DNA of 64,000 nt from Antilocapra americana (GCA_007570785.1 ML662449.1:17361601-17425600), one strand, 5' to 3'. Shown: positions 24,851-35,757, counted from the first letter of the stretch. Numbers and translations: made by a program. Notes: a model not told the origin generated them from the sequence alone.

Positions 24851-26524
24851 CTATAATACGGTTTTGGCTGCTGTCATTACAGAAAACTCTGCTTCACAAA
24901 GATAGGATTTTGGAAATGGAAGCAGATTCAGTGCTTTTGTGGCAGTCTCAGGATATTCTGACTTGGCTTTAATCCAGAACATATGGAGATTTGAAGCTGT
25001 CTCAAACACACTTAAGGCTACTGTCATTTGTGACCTCAAGCAGCTGATCCTCTTCTAGCACGGACAAAGTGGATTCACCTGGTTTATTCACAAATAGGTC
25101 ATGGATCCGTTCCTTCCCAGTTTTCGGATCTTTTATGATTGGGAAGTAATGCTCAAACTCTTTTGAAAGCTGAGGTAGGTGATCATGAACTAGCTGGAAG
25201 AAAGAAGGCCTTGGCTCAGTCTCTTTCAAAATCTCCACTAATGTTTAAAACATGTCAAAATTCAGAATGTTCACTCATCGCCCCCGTAATTCCAGTTTGG
25301 CTTTGAATGCAGCCACTTTATCTCAGCTTTGAATACAGTTGTCATCTTCGCATGATGTGACAGATTGAGTTGAACAGGTTGAATATGTCACACAAGTAAA
25401 TTTTGCTACCCATTCTGTGTCACTGAAATATGCGGCCAATGGTAACTGTTTTTCTAAAAGGAATCTCTGGAGCAGCTTTCATAACTCAAAAACTCTGGCC
25501 TTTCTATGTGTGAGAAGATATATGTGCTCTGTGTCCATCTCCTAACAGAGCTGCACAAAGACAAGAGATATGAGCATGCGCCATAATATGGCTGATGATT
25601 TTAATCATATCCAACAAAATGTTGTTAAGTTCAGGTGACATTTTTCAGTTAGCCAGCATTTCTCTGTGGATGACAGAGTGTAGATTCACATTCAGAAGCT
25701 ACCTCTTTGACCTGAGGAGCAAAACCAGAAAGCCATCCAGTCATGACAACCATTCTGTCCATACACACATTGGCACAGAATGACCATTTCAGTTTTCCTG
25801 ATATATAAATATTCAAAGACTTGAATGGTTCTGCGGCTGCGGTATTGGGCAACAAAAGTGCACAGGACATATCCTTGTGCATGTCCTCCTGAAGATACAT
25901 CACACAAAACAAAGCATTCTTGTGCTATTGTCAACACTGGTAGACTCATCAGCCTGGACGGCACACCACAGTGGCCCAATCCTCTCCAGCAATTGTGCCT
26001 CAATATCCTCTGCTATTTCGTCAATTCATCTAATTATGGTCCTAGCTGAATGAGGAACCCATGCCGTCTTTTGAACTGCAGCCTCTCCTTCAAGATCATG
26101 GCAAATGTCCTTAGCAGCAGATAGGATCAACTCTTCACCAATAGCAAAGAATTTCCTAGTTTTACCAATGTGATTATCCACTAAGAATAATGCTGTCAGT
26201 GTAGACACATTTAATGAAGTGGTGGCCTTCAATAATCACTTCTATTCTTCATGTTCACGGTTTTGCTTTTGAACTCCAAAGACTTCTCTTTTAATACAAG
26301 GTGCTTGTCTCCATATGGCAAAGCAGTTTTGAAAGTCTCATGTCTTCATTGGCTAGCCAGTCACCATGTATTTTACAAAGCAGGCTTGAAGAATGTGAAT
26401 CATTTCTTGCAATGAATCTATAATTTAAGTGAGATTCTTGATATTTTCTTTTAAATACAGCTTTCTCTTTTTTGGCAGTCATAGTCTTCTGTATTCTTCC
26501 TGTTGAATCTTTCCCCCTTTCCAA
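24851..26524 (-). pseudogene. hAT transposase relic (BED-like N terminus, hATC-like C terminus)
   Basis: Five minus-strand frame pieces lie in the right order for one transposase. The first (26524-26291) has a KRKYQESHLNYRF segment and a Cys/His-containing stretch like a worn BED zinc finger. The next (26232-26026) has the KTRKFFAIGEELIL and AAKDICHDLEGEA region found just before the catalytic core. Two overlapping frames follow (26003-25649), showing a frameshift in the core. The last pieces are 25238-25002 and 25039-24851; the second holds LPFPKSYLCEAEFS, close to the dimerisation (hATC) motif of such enzymes. Total span is about 558 codons. Stops and shifts make it non-functional. Host genes of the ZBED/SCAND3 type share this ancestry, but nothing here suggests domestication. 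Confidence 0.75.
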
Positions 26525-26880
26525 AAATGCTCTCCGGTGACATTTATTTTTTACTCATTTTGGTTAGGGTTAACTTGTGGGCTTACCAAAAATGTGCTTG
26601 AGACAAGTGCTCAATACAGGAAAGAGGCACAGATGGAAGTGGTAGATAAAATAAAGGGCAGGTCATGAGCAGATTAAGGTGTCAGATTCTAACTTAAAGC
26701 CTGCCACCAGATGCAGCTTAATTGTCACTTGCTCTCACTGATAGAGTTTTGATATGTCTGTAAACAATTGATTTATTATTGCCTCTGTGCAATCAAACCT
26801 CTCTGCTAATGATGATTTGTATTTGCAGCCAAACCTTAGTTCTAGCATCACTGCCTCAGCTCCACTCAGTTCATCAGGCC

Positions 26881-26962
26881 TTAGATTTTCATAAGGAGTG
26901 CATAACTTAGATCCTGAGACTGCTCAGTCCACAGTAGAGTTTGCACTCCTATGAGAATCTAA
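26881..26962. repeat. Inverted repeat inside the hAT element
   Basis: Arms at 26881-26902 (TTAGATTTTCATAAGGAGTG...) and 26942-26962 are reverse complements with two differences. They are separated by about 39 bases and can form a hairpin. Subterminal palindromes are common in hAT elements as transposase-binding or structural sites. Confidence 0.8.
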
Positions 26963-27124
26963 TGCCACCACTGATCTGACAGGAGGTGGAGCTCAGGTGG
27001 TAATGCAAGGATGGGGAACATCAGCTGAAGCTTCACTCACTCACCTACTGCTCACCTCCTGCTGTGTGGCCCAGTTCCTAACAGGCCATGGACCAGTAAC
27101 AGGGTTGGAGACCCTCCTCTTTAT

Positions 27125-27444
27125 TTAATTTTAAATTTTAAAATATAAACTAAATAAATGTTATTTAACTTAAAATCTTCATTAATCTACATAAAAATTT
27201 TCTACTACTTTTGATAAATCTGACTTATTTCAAACATCAAAATTCTAAAAATCACAGAACAGAGGACACAATATGTAGTACATATGATTCTGGATATTGA
27301 AGTAAATTTTTGTATTTAGTACTTGGTATCCAGATATGAAAAATAATTTTATGAAGAACATATGGAATACAGAAATTTTATATTGGAAATGCAACATAAG
27401 AAGGAAAATATTAAGAAATCAATGAGTAATTATATTTCCAATTT
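27125..27444. other. AT-rich, nothing recognised
   Basis: Spacer between the hAT element and the long antisense L1. Confidence 0.5.
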
Positions 27445-27895
27445 TTTATTATTTTTCATTTTTAAGGAGGTATTATTGCTATACAATTATGTTACAGGTG
27501 AACAATATAGTGATTCAAAATTTTTAAAGGTTACATTCCAAGTATATTTATTATCAAATATTGGCTGTATTACCTGTATTATACAATACATCCTCGTAAC
27601 ATATTTTAACCCAGTAGTTTCTAACTCTTACTCCCCTATCCCTTTATTGCCCTTCCCTCTTTCCCTCTACCTGCTGGTGATCACTAGTTCATTCTCTAAA
27701 TCTGTGAGTTGATTTTTTTTTTCTATACTCACTAGTTTGTTTTATTATTTAGGCTCCACAAATAAGTGATAATATGTAGTATTTCTCTTTGTCTGTCAGA
27801 TTTACTTCACTAAGCATAATATATTCTAGGTCTACCCATGTTGTTGCAAATAGCAGAATGTCATCTTTTTAAGGCTAATACTTTTCTATCTCTCT

Positions 27896-28021
27896 ACATA
27901 TATACACACACACACACACATATAATGTGTGTATCACATATGTATATATGCATGCCCATAATAATATAATATTCCCCTATACATATGTGTGTGTATGTGT
28001 GTGTGTGTGTGTGTGTGTATG
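27896..28021. repeat. (CA)n, TA-rich and (TG)n microsatellite block
   Basis: CA repeat at 27904-27920, TA-rich middle, then TG repeat at 27986-28018. The block directly precedes a Bov-tA copy. Confidence 0.9.
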
Positions 28022-28028
28022 GTACTGG

Positions 28029-28213
28029 TACTGATTAGTCAATTGTGTCTGACACTTTGTGCCCACATGGGCTGTAGTCTGATAAGCTCCTCATGGAATT
28101 CTCCAGGCAAGAATACTGGAATGGGTAGCATTCCCTTCTACAGGGGATCTTCTTGGAGAACTAATGTCTCCTGCATTGCAGGCAGATTCTTTACTGTCTG
28201 AGCCACCAGTGGT
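28029..28213 (-). mobile_element. Bov-tA SINE, antisense
   Basis: Antisense Bov-tA from TTAGTCAATTGTGTCTGAC to GTCTGAGCCACCAGTGG, with the tRNA-like head on the right. It is flanked on both sides by microsatellite DNA. Confidence 0.9.
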
Positions 28214-28407
28214 ACTGGTGTATATATGCTTATCCCCCTATATATGTGTATATATGCATACGTATATATTAGTATTAGATTATTTATATTATAAATATTG
28301 TATTATTATTGTGTTTCATACTGTATTCTAGTATATGTTATATTATATATATGCATATATAATACATATATTCATATACTACTCAAGTACATATATACAT
28401 ATATGTG
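28214..28407. repeat. TA-rich low-complexity spacer
   Basis: TATATA/TGTATA-rich sequence between two Bov-tA copies, with short ATTATT runs. Confidence 0.8.
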
Positions 28408-28617
28408 TGTGTGTTAGTCACTAAGTCATATCTGACTCTTTGTGATCTAATGGACTGTAGCTCACCAGGCTCCTCTGTTCATGGAATTGTCCTAGGCAAG
28501 AATACTGGAGTGAGTTGCCATACCCTTCTCCAGAGGATCTTCTCAGCCCAGGGATTGAACCCAGGTCTGTGGCATTGCTGTCAGATTCTTTACCATCTGA
28601 GCCACTAGGGAAACCCC
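28408..28617 (-). mobile_element. Bov-tA SINE, antisense, second copy
   Basis: Reads GTTAGTCACTAAGTCATATC through CATCTGAGCCACTAGGG. It too starts at a TG repeat and is followed by TA-rich DNA (28618-28655), after which the host L1 resumes. Confidence 0.92.
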
Positions 28618-29335
28618 ATACACATATATACATATATATACATACATATATACTCATCCATTCATTTATTAATGTATACCTAGCCTTCTTCCATGCCTTG
28701 GCTATTGTAAATAATACTGATATGGATATTGGGAAATATGTATCTTTTCAAATCAGTGCTTTCATTTTCTTTAGAAATATTCTCAAAAGTGGAACTGCTG
28801 CATATTATAGTAGCTCTGATTTTAGTCTTTTGAGTATCCTTCATAATTTTCCACAGTGATTGCACCAATTTACATTTCCATCAATGGTGTAAAAGGGTTC
28901 CTTATTCTGCACATCCTCTCTAATATTTGTTGTTTGTGGTCTTTTTGATGATAGCTATTCTGACAGGAGTGAGGTGATAACTCATTTTGGTTTTGAATTC
29001 CATTTCTCTGATGGTTAGCAATATTGAGCATCTTTTAAAGTGCCCATTGGCCATCTGCAAGTCTTCTTTGGAGAAATGCCTCTCCAGGTCTTCTGACAAA
29101 TTTTTAAATGAATTGTTTGATATTTTTATTCAATATCAAGAGGTGAATGAACTGTTCATATATTCTGGGTATATAATTTCTTATCAGCCATGTTGTTTTC
29201 AAATATTTTTTTCCCATTTAGTAGATTTGTTTTCATGTTGTTAATGGTTTACCTTGCTCTGGAAAATTTCTAAGTTTAATTAAATCCCATTTACTAACTT
29301 TTGCTTTTGTTCCTTTTGTCTTAATACACATATCC

Positions 29336-29369
29336 AAAAAACAAACAAACAACAACAACAACAACAAAA
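29336..29369. repeat. (AAC)n/(AAAC)n tract
   Basis: A-rich tract of AAAC and AAC units inside the antisense L1. It may be the tail of a lost insertion. Confidence 0.75.
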
Positions 29370-31057
29370 CATTTCTGTGATTTATGTATTCTGCCTATGT
29401 TCTCTTCTAGGAGTTTTCATGTTTCAAGTCTTACATTTAGGTCTTTAATCTGTCAATATTTTGAGTTTTTGAATTGGGTGTGAGGAAATGTCCCAATCTC
29501 ATGGTTTTACATATAACAGTCAAGTTTTCCCAGTATCACTTATTGAAGACACTATCTTTTCTTTATTTTACTCTCTTGCTTCCTTTGTCAATAATCGTGT
29601 GTGGTTTTATTTCTGAGCTCTCCAATGATATACACGTCTATTTCTGTGCCAGTGTATGCTTTTATTTTATTGTTATAGCTTTGTAAAATAATCTGAAGTC
29701 AGGGAGTATGATTCCTCCAGTTCTGTTCTTCTTTTTCAATGTTGTTTTCTCTGTTTGGAATTGTTTGTGTTTCCATACGAATTTTAGGACTTTTTTAAAG
29801 CTCTTTGAAAAATGACTTTTGTATTTTGATAGAGGTTGTATTGCCTCAAGTAATACAGCTATTTTAACAACATAATTTTTTCCATTGAGTGAACAGTATA
29901 TCTTTACATATGTGTGGTCTTGAATTACTTTTATCAGTGTACTTTTATTACTTTTTATAGTTTTTTGAGTGCATATCTTTTACTTCCTCAGGTAGGTTTA
30001 TTACTGGGTATTTTATCCTTTTTGATATAACTGGAATTGAAATTGTTTTCTTAATTTCACTTTCTGATAGTTCATTGTTAGTGTATAGAAATGCAACAGA
30101 GTTCTGTATATTAATTTTGTATCCTGTAACTTTATTTAGTAATTGGGTAATTAGTAATATTTTTTGAGATGTGTTTAGGATTTTCTAAATATAGTATCAT
30201 GTCATCTATAAACAGTAATGGCTTATTTCTTCCTTCCCAATTTGGATTTTTTATTTATTTTTCTTGTCTGATTGCTGTGACTAGAACGTCCAATACTGTG
30301 TTGAATAAAAGTGGCCAGAATAGGCATATTTGTCTTGTTCCTGATCTTAGAGGAAATGCTTTCAGCTTTTCACAGTTATCTGTGGGATTAACATATTTGG
30401 CCCTTACCATGTTGAAGTATGCCCACTATATCCACTTTCTGGAAGGTCTTTATTATAAATGGATGTTGAATTTTGTCAAAAGCTTTTTCTGAGTCTACAG
30501 ATATGATCATATGGTTTTCATTCTTCAACTTGCTAATGTAATGCATCACATTGATTGAGCTTCAGATATTGAACCATCTTTGTGTCCCTGGGACAAATCC
30601 CACTTGATTATCGTATATGATTATTTTAATGTATTATTGGATTAAATTTGCTAATATTTTGTTGAAGATCTATGTTCATCAGTGATACTGGCCAGCAATT
30701 ATCTTTATTGTGATATTTTTCTCCAATTTTGGAATCAGGGTAGTTTTATTTTCATAGAATGAGTGTGGAAGTCTTTCTTCCTTTATAATTTTCTGGAATA
30801 ATTTGAGAATTATGGGTATTATTTGTACTCTAAATGATTAGTAGAATTCACTTGTGAAACCATCTAGCTCTGAAATTTTGTTTCTTGGGAGTTTTTTACT
30901 GAGATTTTAATTACTGAGTTTTTAATTACTGATTAAATTTCATTGCCGGCATATGGTTCATCCATATTTTTGATTCCTTCCTGGTTCAGTCTTGGGATAT
31001 TGTTCATTTATAGAATTTGTCTATTTCTTTTATTTTTTTCCCAAGTTTTCTTTCATT

Positions 31058-31063
31058 TTTATT
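31058..31063 (-). promoter_or_regulatory. Poly(A) signal of the retroposed mRNA
   Basis: AATAAA on the minus strand, about 19 bases upstream of the A tract that ends the copied mRNA. Confidence 0.7.
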
Positions 31064-32600
31064 TTAAAATATACAACACAATAGCAACATATCCTTCCCT
31101 TGCACCCTAACCATGTAGTTTCTATTCTGAGGGAACCACATAACTGTTTGCACACAAATTATGAGCTTATTAGACACCCATCTTTGCTTCTCATTGTCAT
31201 GTATCTTGAAGCTTGTTCCAAATCAGTGTTTAGCTTTAGTCTTGATTACAGCTGTATAATATTCCATTATTTGGAGTTATCAAACTCTTTCATCGACTCT
31301 GGACATTAGTTTCTGATTCCACCTCCCTACTTCCTAGGGCCATCCTAGAGAAACCCCAGCAATTTCTACTAAAAAAAATTACTCAAAAGCATGCACAACC
31401 AGAGGTTTGGGCCAAATGTGGCTTATATAAAGTGTTTTGTTTGGCCAACATTCAAGCTTTTTTTAATCTCCTGAATTAATCTGCAGTATTTAAAAAGCAG
31501 AGGATTCAACTTAAAAAAATCTAAACTTCTAGATCTCTAAAAGAAAATACAAGATCTGGCCATGGCAGCCTGTGTCCCCATATTTAACTATCGGCCGGAA
31601 CTAAATGGAGTGCCCTCTCCACCCTGCCCTGACGTCCTTTCAAGGAGAAACCACTGCCCCTTCATAAGACAGTACTCCAAAGGGAGTGGCATACCTTCCA
31701 TTAAGGACCAAATGAGGTAAAGACTAGAAGCTACTATTTATTCATTTAGGTAACATGTATCGAGCCCTTGAGGCACACGGAAGACATTCCTCACAGCACA
31801 TTCACATTAGGATCACAGATCCTGAAGGCAGACGGGATCTCTAAGCAGCGCCGCCCGGATTCTGCTTTCAGAGCCTGTGGAGTCGCGTCCTGCCTAAGCA
31901 CAGCACAGTAGGATGCAGGCCCTCATCCATCGCTGGTGCAGGACTCTGCAAGGCCCTCCTGGCTCCAGAGCAGCCGAGGGGGGATGATAAGCAGCACCCA
32001 CTCCAGACTCCACCCCGGGGGTGAGCAGGAAGACAGATGGACCCCGAGGGCAGTGCGGGGGGCTACCTGTCTGCCTGTGCTGAACCATGAAGCACTAACG
32101 TTCTGTCTTTCAGCCAGCACAGGAGCCTCCTCTGAGCCTCCTGCTTTATTCCAATTCCATTACACACACTGCTTGAAAATACGCCTCCCTCTTTCTGAGA
32201 GGAATGCTGGAATGAAGCTCCCACTCTCCTCCCTCCAGGGCCCATTTCAACAGCAGGCCATTGTTGAGAAGCGCCTGCTGCAGTCCTCCTCACACCCCCA
32301 CTGGCGCTGCCCCCACCCACCTCCTGGTGGCTGCCAGGGCCTGTCAATGGGCCTTGTGTCCATCCAGCCCCAATGGTCAGGCCAGCAGATACTGCTGTAG
32401 GCTGAGGGTTCCCTCCTGCTGTCAAAAAGTAGCCTAGTGCTACAAAGAAGCTTCGTACATGGCTAGAGCTGCATTTCTCACACCTGTCCCCTTGCAGGGT
32501 AGATCCTGTCCTTGCAGGTTTCAAGGCTGGAGAATTCCGGGTCCTCCATGACCCCAGGGGAGGATGCTGGTCTTAGGTTCCCCATCTGGGTTCTTAGGTT

Positions 32601-33002
32601 TCATCCTTTCAAGATGATCTTGAGAGCTTTAAGCTCATCCTAGTTGAGGGGGGTCAAGTTAAAACCCTACAGCTCCGGTTTGCCTTGGGCCTCAAAGAGG
32701 TGACTGACCTTCACTTTAAGTTGTTTCCGGAGTCTTTCTATTTCTTTATCCAGATGTTCTTGATGTTTCTCAATCATTTCCTTCGTCTCAGGGTGAGGCA
32801 TCCTGATAAACATGTTCCCAAAGCAAACCATCACGTCTTCAGTGAGGCTGAGATCCTTCTGCAGGGCCCTCAGGCCCTCCCGGTTCCGATTCCTTTTGGT
32901 ATCCAGGTCCACAATCTGCCGTTTGTCCACCAACACCTCCTCGGCGAGCTCCTCCACCTCCACCAGGTACCGCAACACCCGCTCCGCCTCGGGCGACAGC
33001 AT
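32601..33002 (-). pseudogene. PDRG1: PDRG1 processed pseudogene (full-length coding copy, two stops)
   Basis: Translation from the ATG at 33002 begins [20 protein letters not shown] and matches the small prefoldin-like protein PDRG1 (p53 and DNA damage regulated 1). The parent is a subunit of the R2TP/prefoldin-like chaperone complex. The copy keeps the parent length: 133 codons plus a TGA at 32603-32601, with no introns and no frameshift. Two nonsense changes break it: codon 112 (TAG at 32669-32667, in place of a Lys after GKPEL) and codon 121 (TAG at 32642-32640, probably from CAG). The rest, ending DELKALKIILKG, is still readable. The open part is 111 residues and mostly coiled-coil. It could in theory give a truncated product, but no promoter is visible and I regard it as non-functional. 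Confidence 0.93.
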
Positions 33003-33718
33003 GAAGCCGGCCAGTCACGACTCCGATACGCCGCGATCCTATTCAGCTCACCTCCGGCTCTCTATTTCTTTTAGATAGTCCATTGTATTGGCATTTAATT
33101 GTTTGCAGTAACCTCATGATCCTTTGTTTTTTCTATAGTGTCAGTTGTTACTTGTACTTTTCTCCTTTCTAATTTTTATTTTATTGATGTGGGCCCACTC
33201 GATTTCTTGATTAGTCTGGCTAAAGTTTTATCAATTTTGTTTCTCTTTTAAATGAACCACCTCTTAGTTTCATTGATCTTTTCTGTTTTCTTTGTCTCTA
33301 TTTCATTTATTTCATCTCTGATCTTAATAATTTATTTTCTTCTACTAAATCTTAACTTTGTTCTTATTTTTCTAATATCTTTAGATGTAAGGTTAGGTTA
33401 TTATGTGAGATTTTTCTTATTTCCTAAAGTGAGCTTGTATTACTCTAAACTTTCCTCTTAAATCTGGTTTTGCTGTGTCCCATAGATTTTGGATCATGGT
33501 GTTTTGTTTTCACTTTTCTTCAGTTATATTTGATTTCCTATTTGATTTCTTCAGTGAACCATTGATTAGGTATAGTATATTGTTTTTAGCCTCCATGTGT
33601 TAGTGTTTTTTATAGGTTTCTTTGTAATTGATTTCTAGTCTCTTAGTGTTATAGTCAGTAATGAAGCTTGATATTATTTCAATTTTGCTGAATTCACAGG
33701 CGTGTTTTGTGGCCTAGT

Positions 33719-33905
33719 AGGGCTTCCCTTGTGGCTCAGCTGATAAAAGAATCTGCCTGCAATGTGGGAGACCTGGGTTCAATCCCTGGGTTGGGAAGAT
33801 CCCCTGGAGAAGGGAAAGGCTACCCACTCTAGCATTCTGGCCTGGAGAATTCCATGAACTGTATAGTCCATGGGGTCACAGTCAGACACGATTAATTGAC
33901 TTTCA
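33719..33905 (+). mobile_element. Bov-tA SINE
   Basis: GGGCTTCCCTTGTGGCTCAG through CACAGTCAGACACGATT. Inserted in the antisense L1, which resumes only for a few bases before the next SINE. Confidence 0.93.
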
Positions 33906-33925
33906 TTTTCAAGACTTTCATGTGG

Positions 33926-34243
33926 CTTTCCTGGTGGAGCTTGTGGTAAAATGCCTGCCTGCCAATGCAGGAAACTTTAGAAATGCAGGTTATTCCCTGG
34001 TTTAGGAAGATTCCCTTGGAGGAGGTCACAGCTATCCAGGCCAGTATTCTTGCCTAGAGAATCCCATGGACAGTCTATCGCCATACCACCCTGAACACAC
34101 CCAATCTCATCTGATCTTGGAAGCTAAGCAGGATTGTGCCTGGTTAGTACTTGGATGGGAGAATCTGTGGACCGAGAAGCCCGGTGCACTATGGTCCACA
34201 GGATTGCAAAGAGTCAGACATGACGGATACAGCTTAGGACAGC
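33926..34243 (+). mobile_element. Bov-tA SINE split by a 5S rRNA fragment
   Basis: The SINE head and body run 33926-34071 and its tail continues at about 34161-34243 (AGAAGCCCGGTGCAC to GAGTCAGACATGACGG). Between them lies 5S rRNA sequence. The SINE motif GAGAATCCCATGGAC at 34057-34071 recurs as GAGAATCTGTGGAC at 34159-34172, on the other side of the insert, as a target duplication would. Confidence 0.85.
34073..34162 (+). pseudogene. 5S rRNA retropseudogene, 3'-truncated
   Basis: About 90 bases match the vertebrate 5S rRNA from its first nucleotide (GTCTA, then GCCATACCACCCTGAAC) to about position 91 (TTAGTACTTGGATGGGAGA). Most differences are C-to-T or G-to-A at former CpG sites, as expected of methylated decay. 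The last 30 bases of 5S and any poly(A) tail are missing. The internal promoter is only partly present: the C-box region survives but the A-box region is altered. No functional 5S RNA can be made without the 3' strand of helix I. Confidence 0.92.
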
Positions 34244-34371
34244 ACCGCCCAGCACATGTGACCTATACTAGAATATGTTCCATGTACACATGAAAAAGAA
34301 TGTGTGTTCTGCTCCTTTTTGATGCAGTGTTCTATATATCAATGAAGTCCATCTGGTCTAATGTGTCATTT

Positions 34372-34969
34372 AAGATCAGTGCTTCCCTGTTTATAATAGC
34401 CAGGACATGGAAGCAACCTAGATGTCCATCAGCAGAAGAATGGATAAGGAAGTGGTGATACACATACACAATGGATTATTACTCAGCTATTAAAAAGAAT
34501 ACATTTGAATCAGTTATAATGAGGTGGATGAAAGTGGAGCCTATTGTACAGAGTGAAGTAAGCCAGAAAGAAAAACACCAATACTGTATACTAATGAATA
34601 TATATGGAATTTAGAAAGATGGTAATGATAACCCTATATGCAAGACAGCAAAAGAGACACAGATGTATAGAACAGTCTTTTGGACTCTGTGGGAGAGGGT
34701 GGGATGATTTAGGAGAATGGCACTGAAACATGTATGTTATCATATGTGAAATGAATAGCCAGTCCAGGTTCGATGCATGAGATAGGATGCTCAGTGCTGG
34801 TGCACTGGGATGATCCAGAGGGAGGGAGGTGGGAGCGGAGCTCAGGATGGGGAACACATGTACACCTGTGGTGGATTTGTATCAGTGTGTGGCAAAACCA
34901 CTACAATATTGTAAAGTAATTAGCCTCCAATTAAAATAAGTTTATATTAAAAAAAAGATCAGTGCTTCC
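34372..34969 (+). mobile_element. Younger L1 3' end with 15-bp target duplication
   Basis: AAGATCAGTGCTTCC flanks the insert at 34372-34386 and 34955-34969, identical in both copies. The insert (34387-34954) is sense L1: ORF2 end (CCTAGATGTCCATCAGC), then ruminant L1 3' UTR and an A tract. Low divergence and the perfect duplication make it one of the younger events here. Confidence 0.92.
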
Positions 34970-35394
34970 TTATTTGTTTTTTGATTGGATGATCTGTCTG
35001 TTAATGTAAGTGGGCTTTTAAAGGCTCCTACTATTTTTGTGGTATAGCCAACTTCTCCTTTTATGTCTGTTTGTGTTTTCTTTATGTACTTAGGTGGTTC
35101 TATGTTGGGTTCATAGATATTTGCAACTGATCTTTCTTCTTCTTAGAATGGTTCCTTGATCATTATATAATGTCCTTCTTGTCTTTTGTAATAGTTTTTA
35201 TTTTAAAGTCTATTTCATCTGGTATAATTATTGATAACTTGGACTTTAAAATCTCTATTTGAATGGGATAACTTTTTCCATCCCCTCTATTTCAGTCTGC
35301 ATTGTTTTAGATCTAAAGTGTGTCTCCTGTAGGTAGTATATATATGGCTCTTGTTCATTTTTTTTTTATCAAATGAACTATTACTTTATTATTC

Positions 35395-35757
35395 AGTTGT
35401 AGGAATTTTTTACTTTATTTATTTATATATTTTTGGCTGTGCTGAGTCTTCATTGTAACATACACTTTTCTCTCATTGTGGCAAGTGGGGGTTGCTGTCT
35501 AGTTGCAGCATGTGGGCATCCTATTGCAATGGTGTCTCTTGTTGCATAGCATGGGCTCTAGTGTGCTCAGACTTCAATAGGTGTGGCACATGGGATAAAC
35601 AGTTGCAGCTTTCAGCCTCTAGGGAACAGGATCAATAGTTGTGGTGCACAGACAGATGCTCCATGGCATGTGGGATCCTCCCAGATCAGGTATCAAACCG
35701 ATGTCTCCTGCATTGGGAAGCAGATTCTTTATCACTGAGCCCCCAAGAAAGCACCGG
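35395..35757 (-). mobile_element. CHR-type SINE, antisense
   Basis: Plus-strand text starts TTTATTTATTTATATATTTTTGGC and ends near GATTCTTTATCACTGAGC, the reverse of a CHR SINE with its long CAACTA-rich body. The interrupted L1 resumes with a TCTTGTTTTT word that also appears before the insert, suggesting a short target duplication. Confidence 0.75.

Larger units (their letters stand above)
24561..27124 (-). mobile_element. Nearly complete hAT DNA transposon (Charlie-like), decayed
   Basis: The left end is CAGTGGTCTCCAACC (24569-24583). The right end carries its reverse complement core GGTTGGAGACC (27103-27113). Flanking 8-mers TCTTATTT and TCTTTATT are similar enough to suggest a target duplication with changes. 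The minus strand between them encodes transposase remains. The 2.55 kb length suits an autonomous hAT element. The right part holds a strong internal inverted repeat at 26881-26962. The left and right 150-200 bases resemble a family of short non-autonomous elements common in mammals, which probably derive from copies like this one. Confidence 0.75.
31020..33073 (-). mobile_element. Retroposed PDRG1 mRNA copy with target duplication
   Basis: A perfect 13-base duplication, TCTATTTCTTTTA, lies at 31020-31032 and 33061-33073. The insert reads on the minus strand as a 5' leader (33060-33003), a full PDRG1 coding region and about 1.55 kb of 3' UTR. An AATAAA signal follows (minus strand, 31063-31058), then a short A tract at 31039-31033. 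The signal sits about 19 bases before the A tract, as in a true mRNA end. The minus strand at the integration edge reads TCT then AAAAGA, close to the L1 endonuclease preference. The GC-rich body contrasts with the AT-rich L1 around it. Confidence 0.88.

Noticed and set aside
24851..26524. Domesticated hAT-derived host gene
   Set aside because: Frameshifts and stops interrupt the frame, and the element still has its own terminal repeats around it.
27896..28660. Regularly spaced SINE/microsatellite block as a CRISPR-like array
   Set aside because: Only two SINE copies with simple-sequence spacers, in a mammalian genome.
32063..32524. Long open frames on both strands (153-154 residues) in GC-rich DNA
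   Set aside because: They lie in the 3' UTR of the retroposed PDRG1 mRNA. Both strands are open only because the stretch is GC-rich, and neither shows a known domain.
32601..33002. Functional PDRG1 gene
   Set aside because: Intronless, flanked by a target duplication and an A tract, with two in-frame stop codons.
34073..34162. Functional 5S rRNA gene
   Set aside because: Lacks the last 30 bases and has lost most CpG sites and part of the internal promoter.
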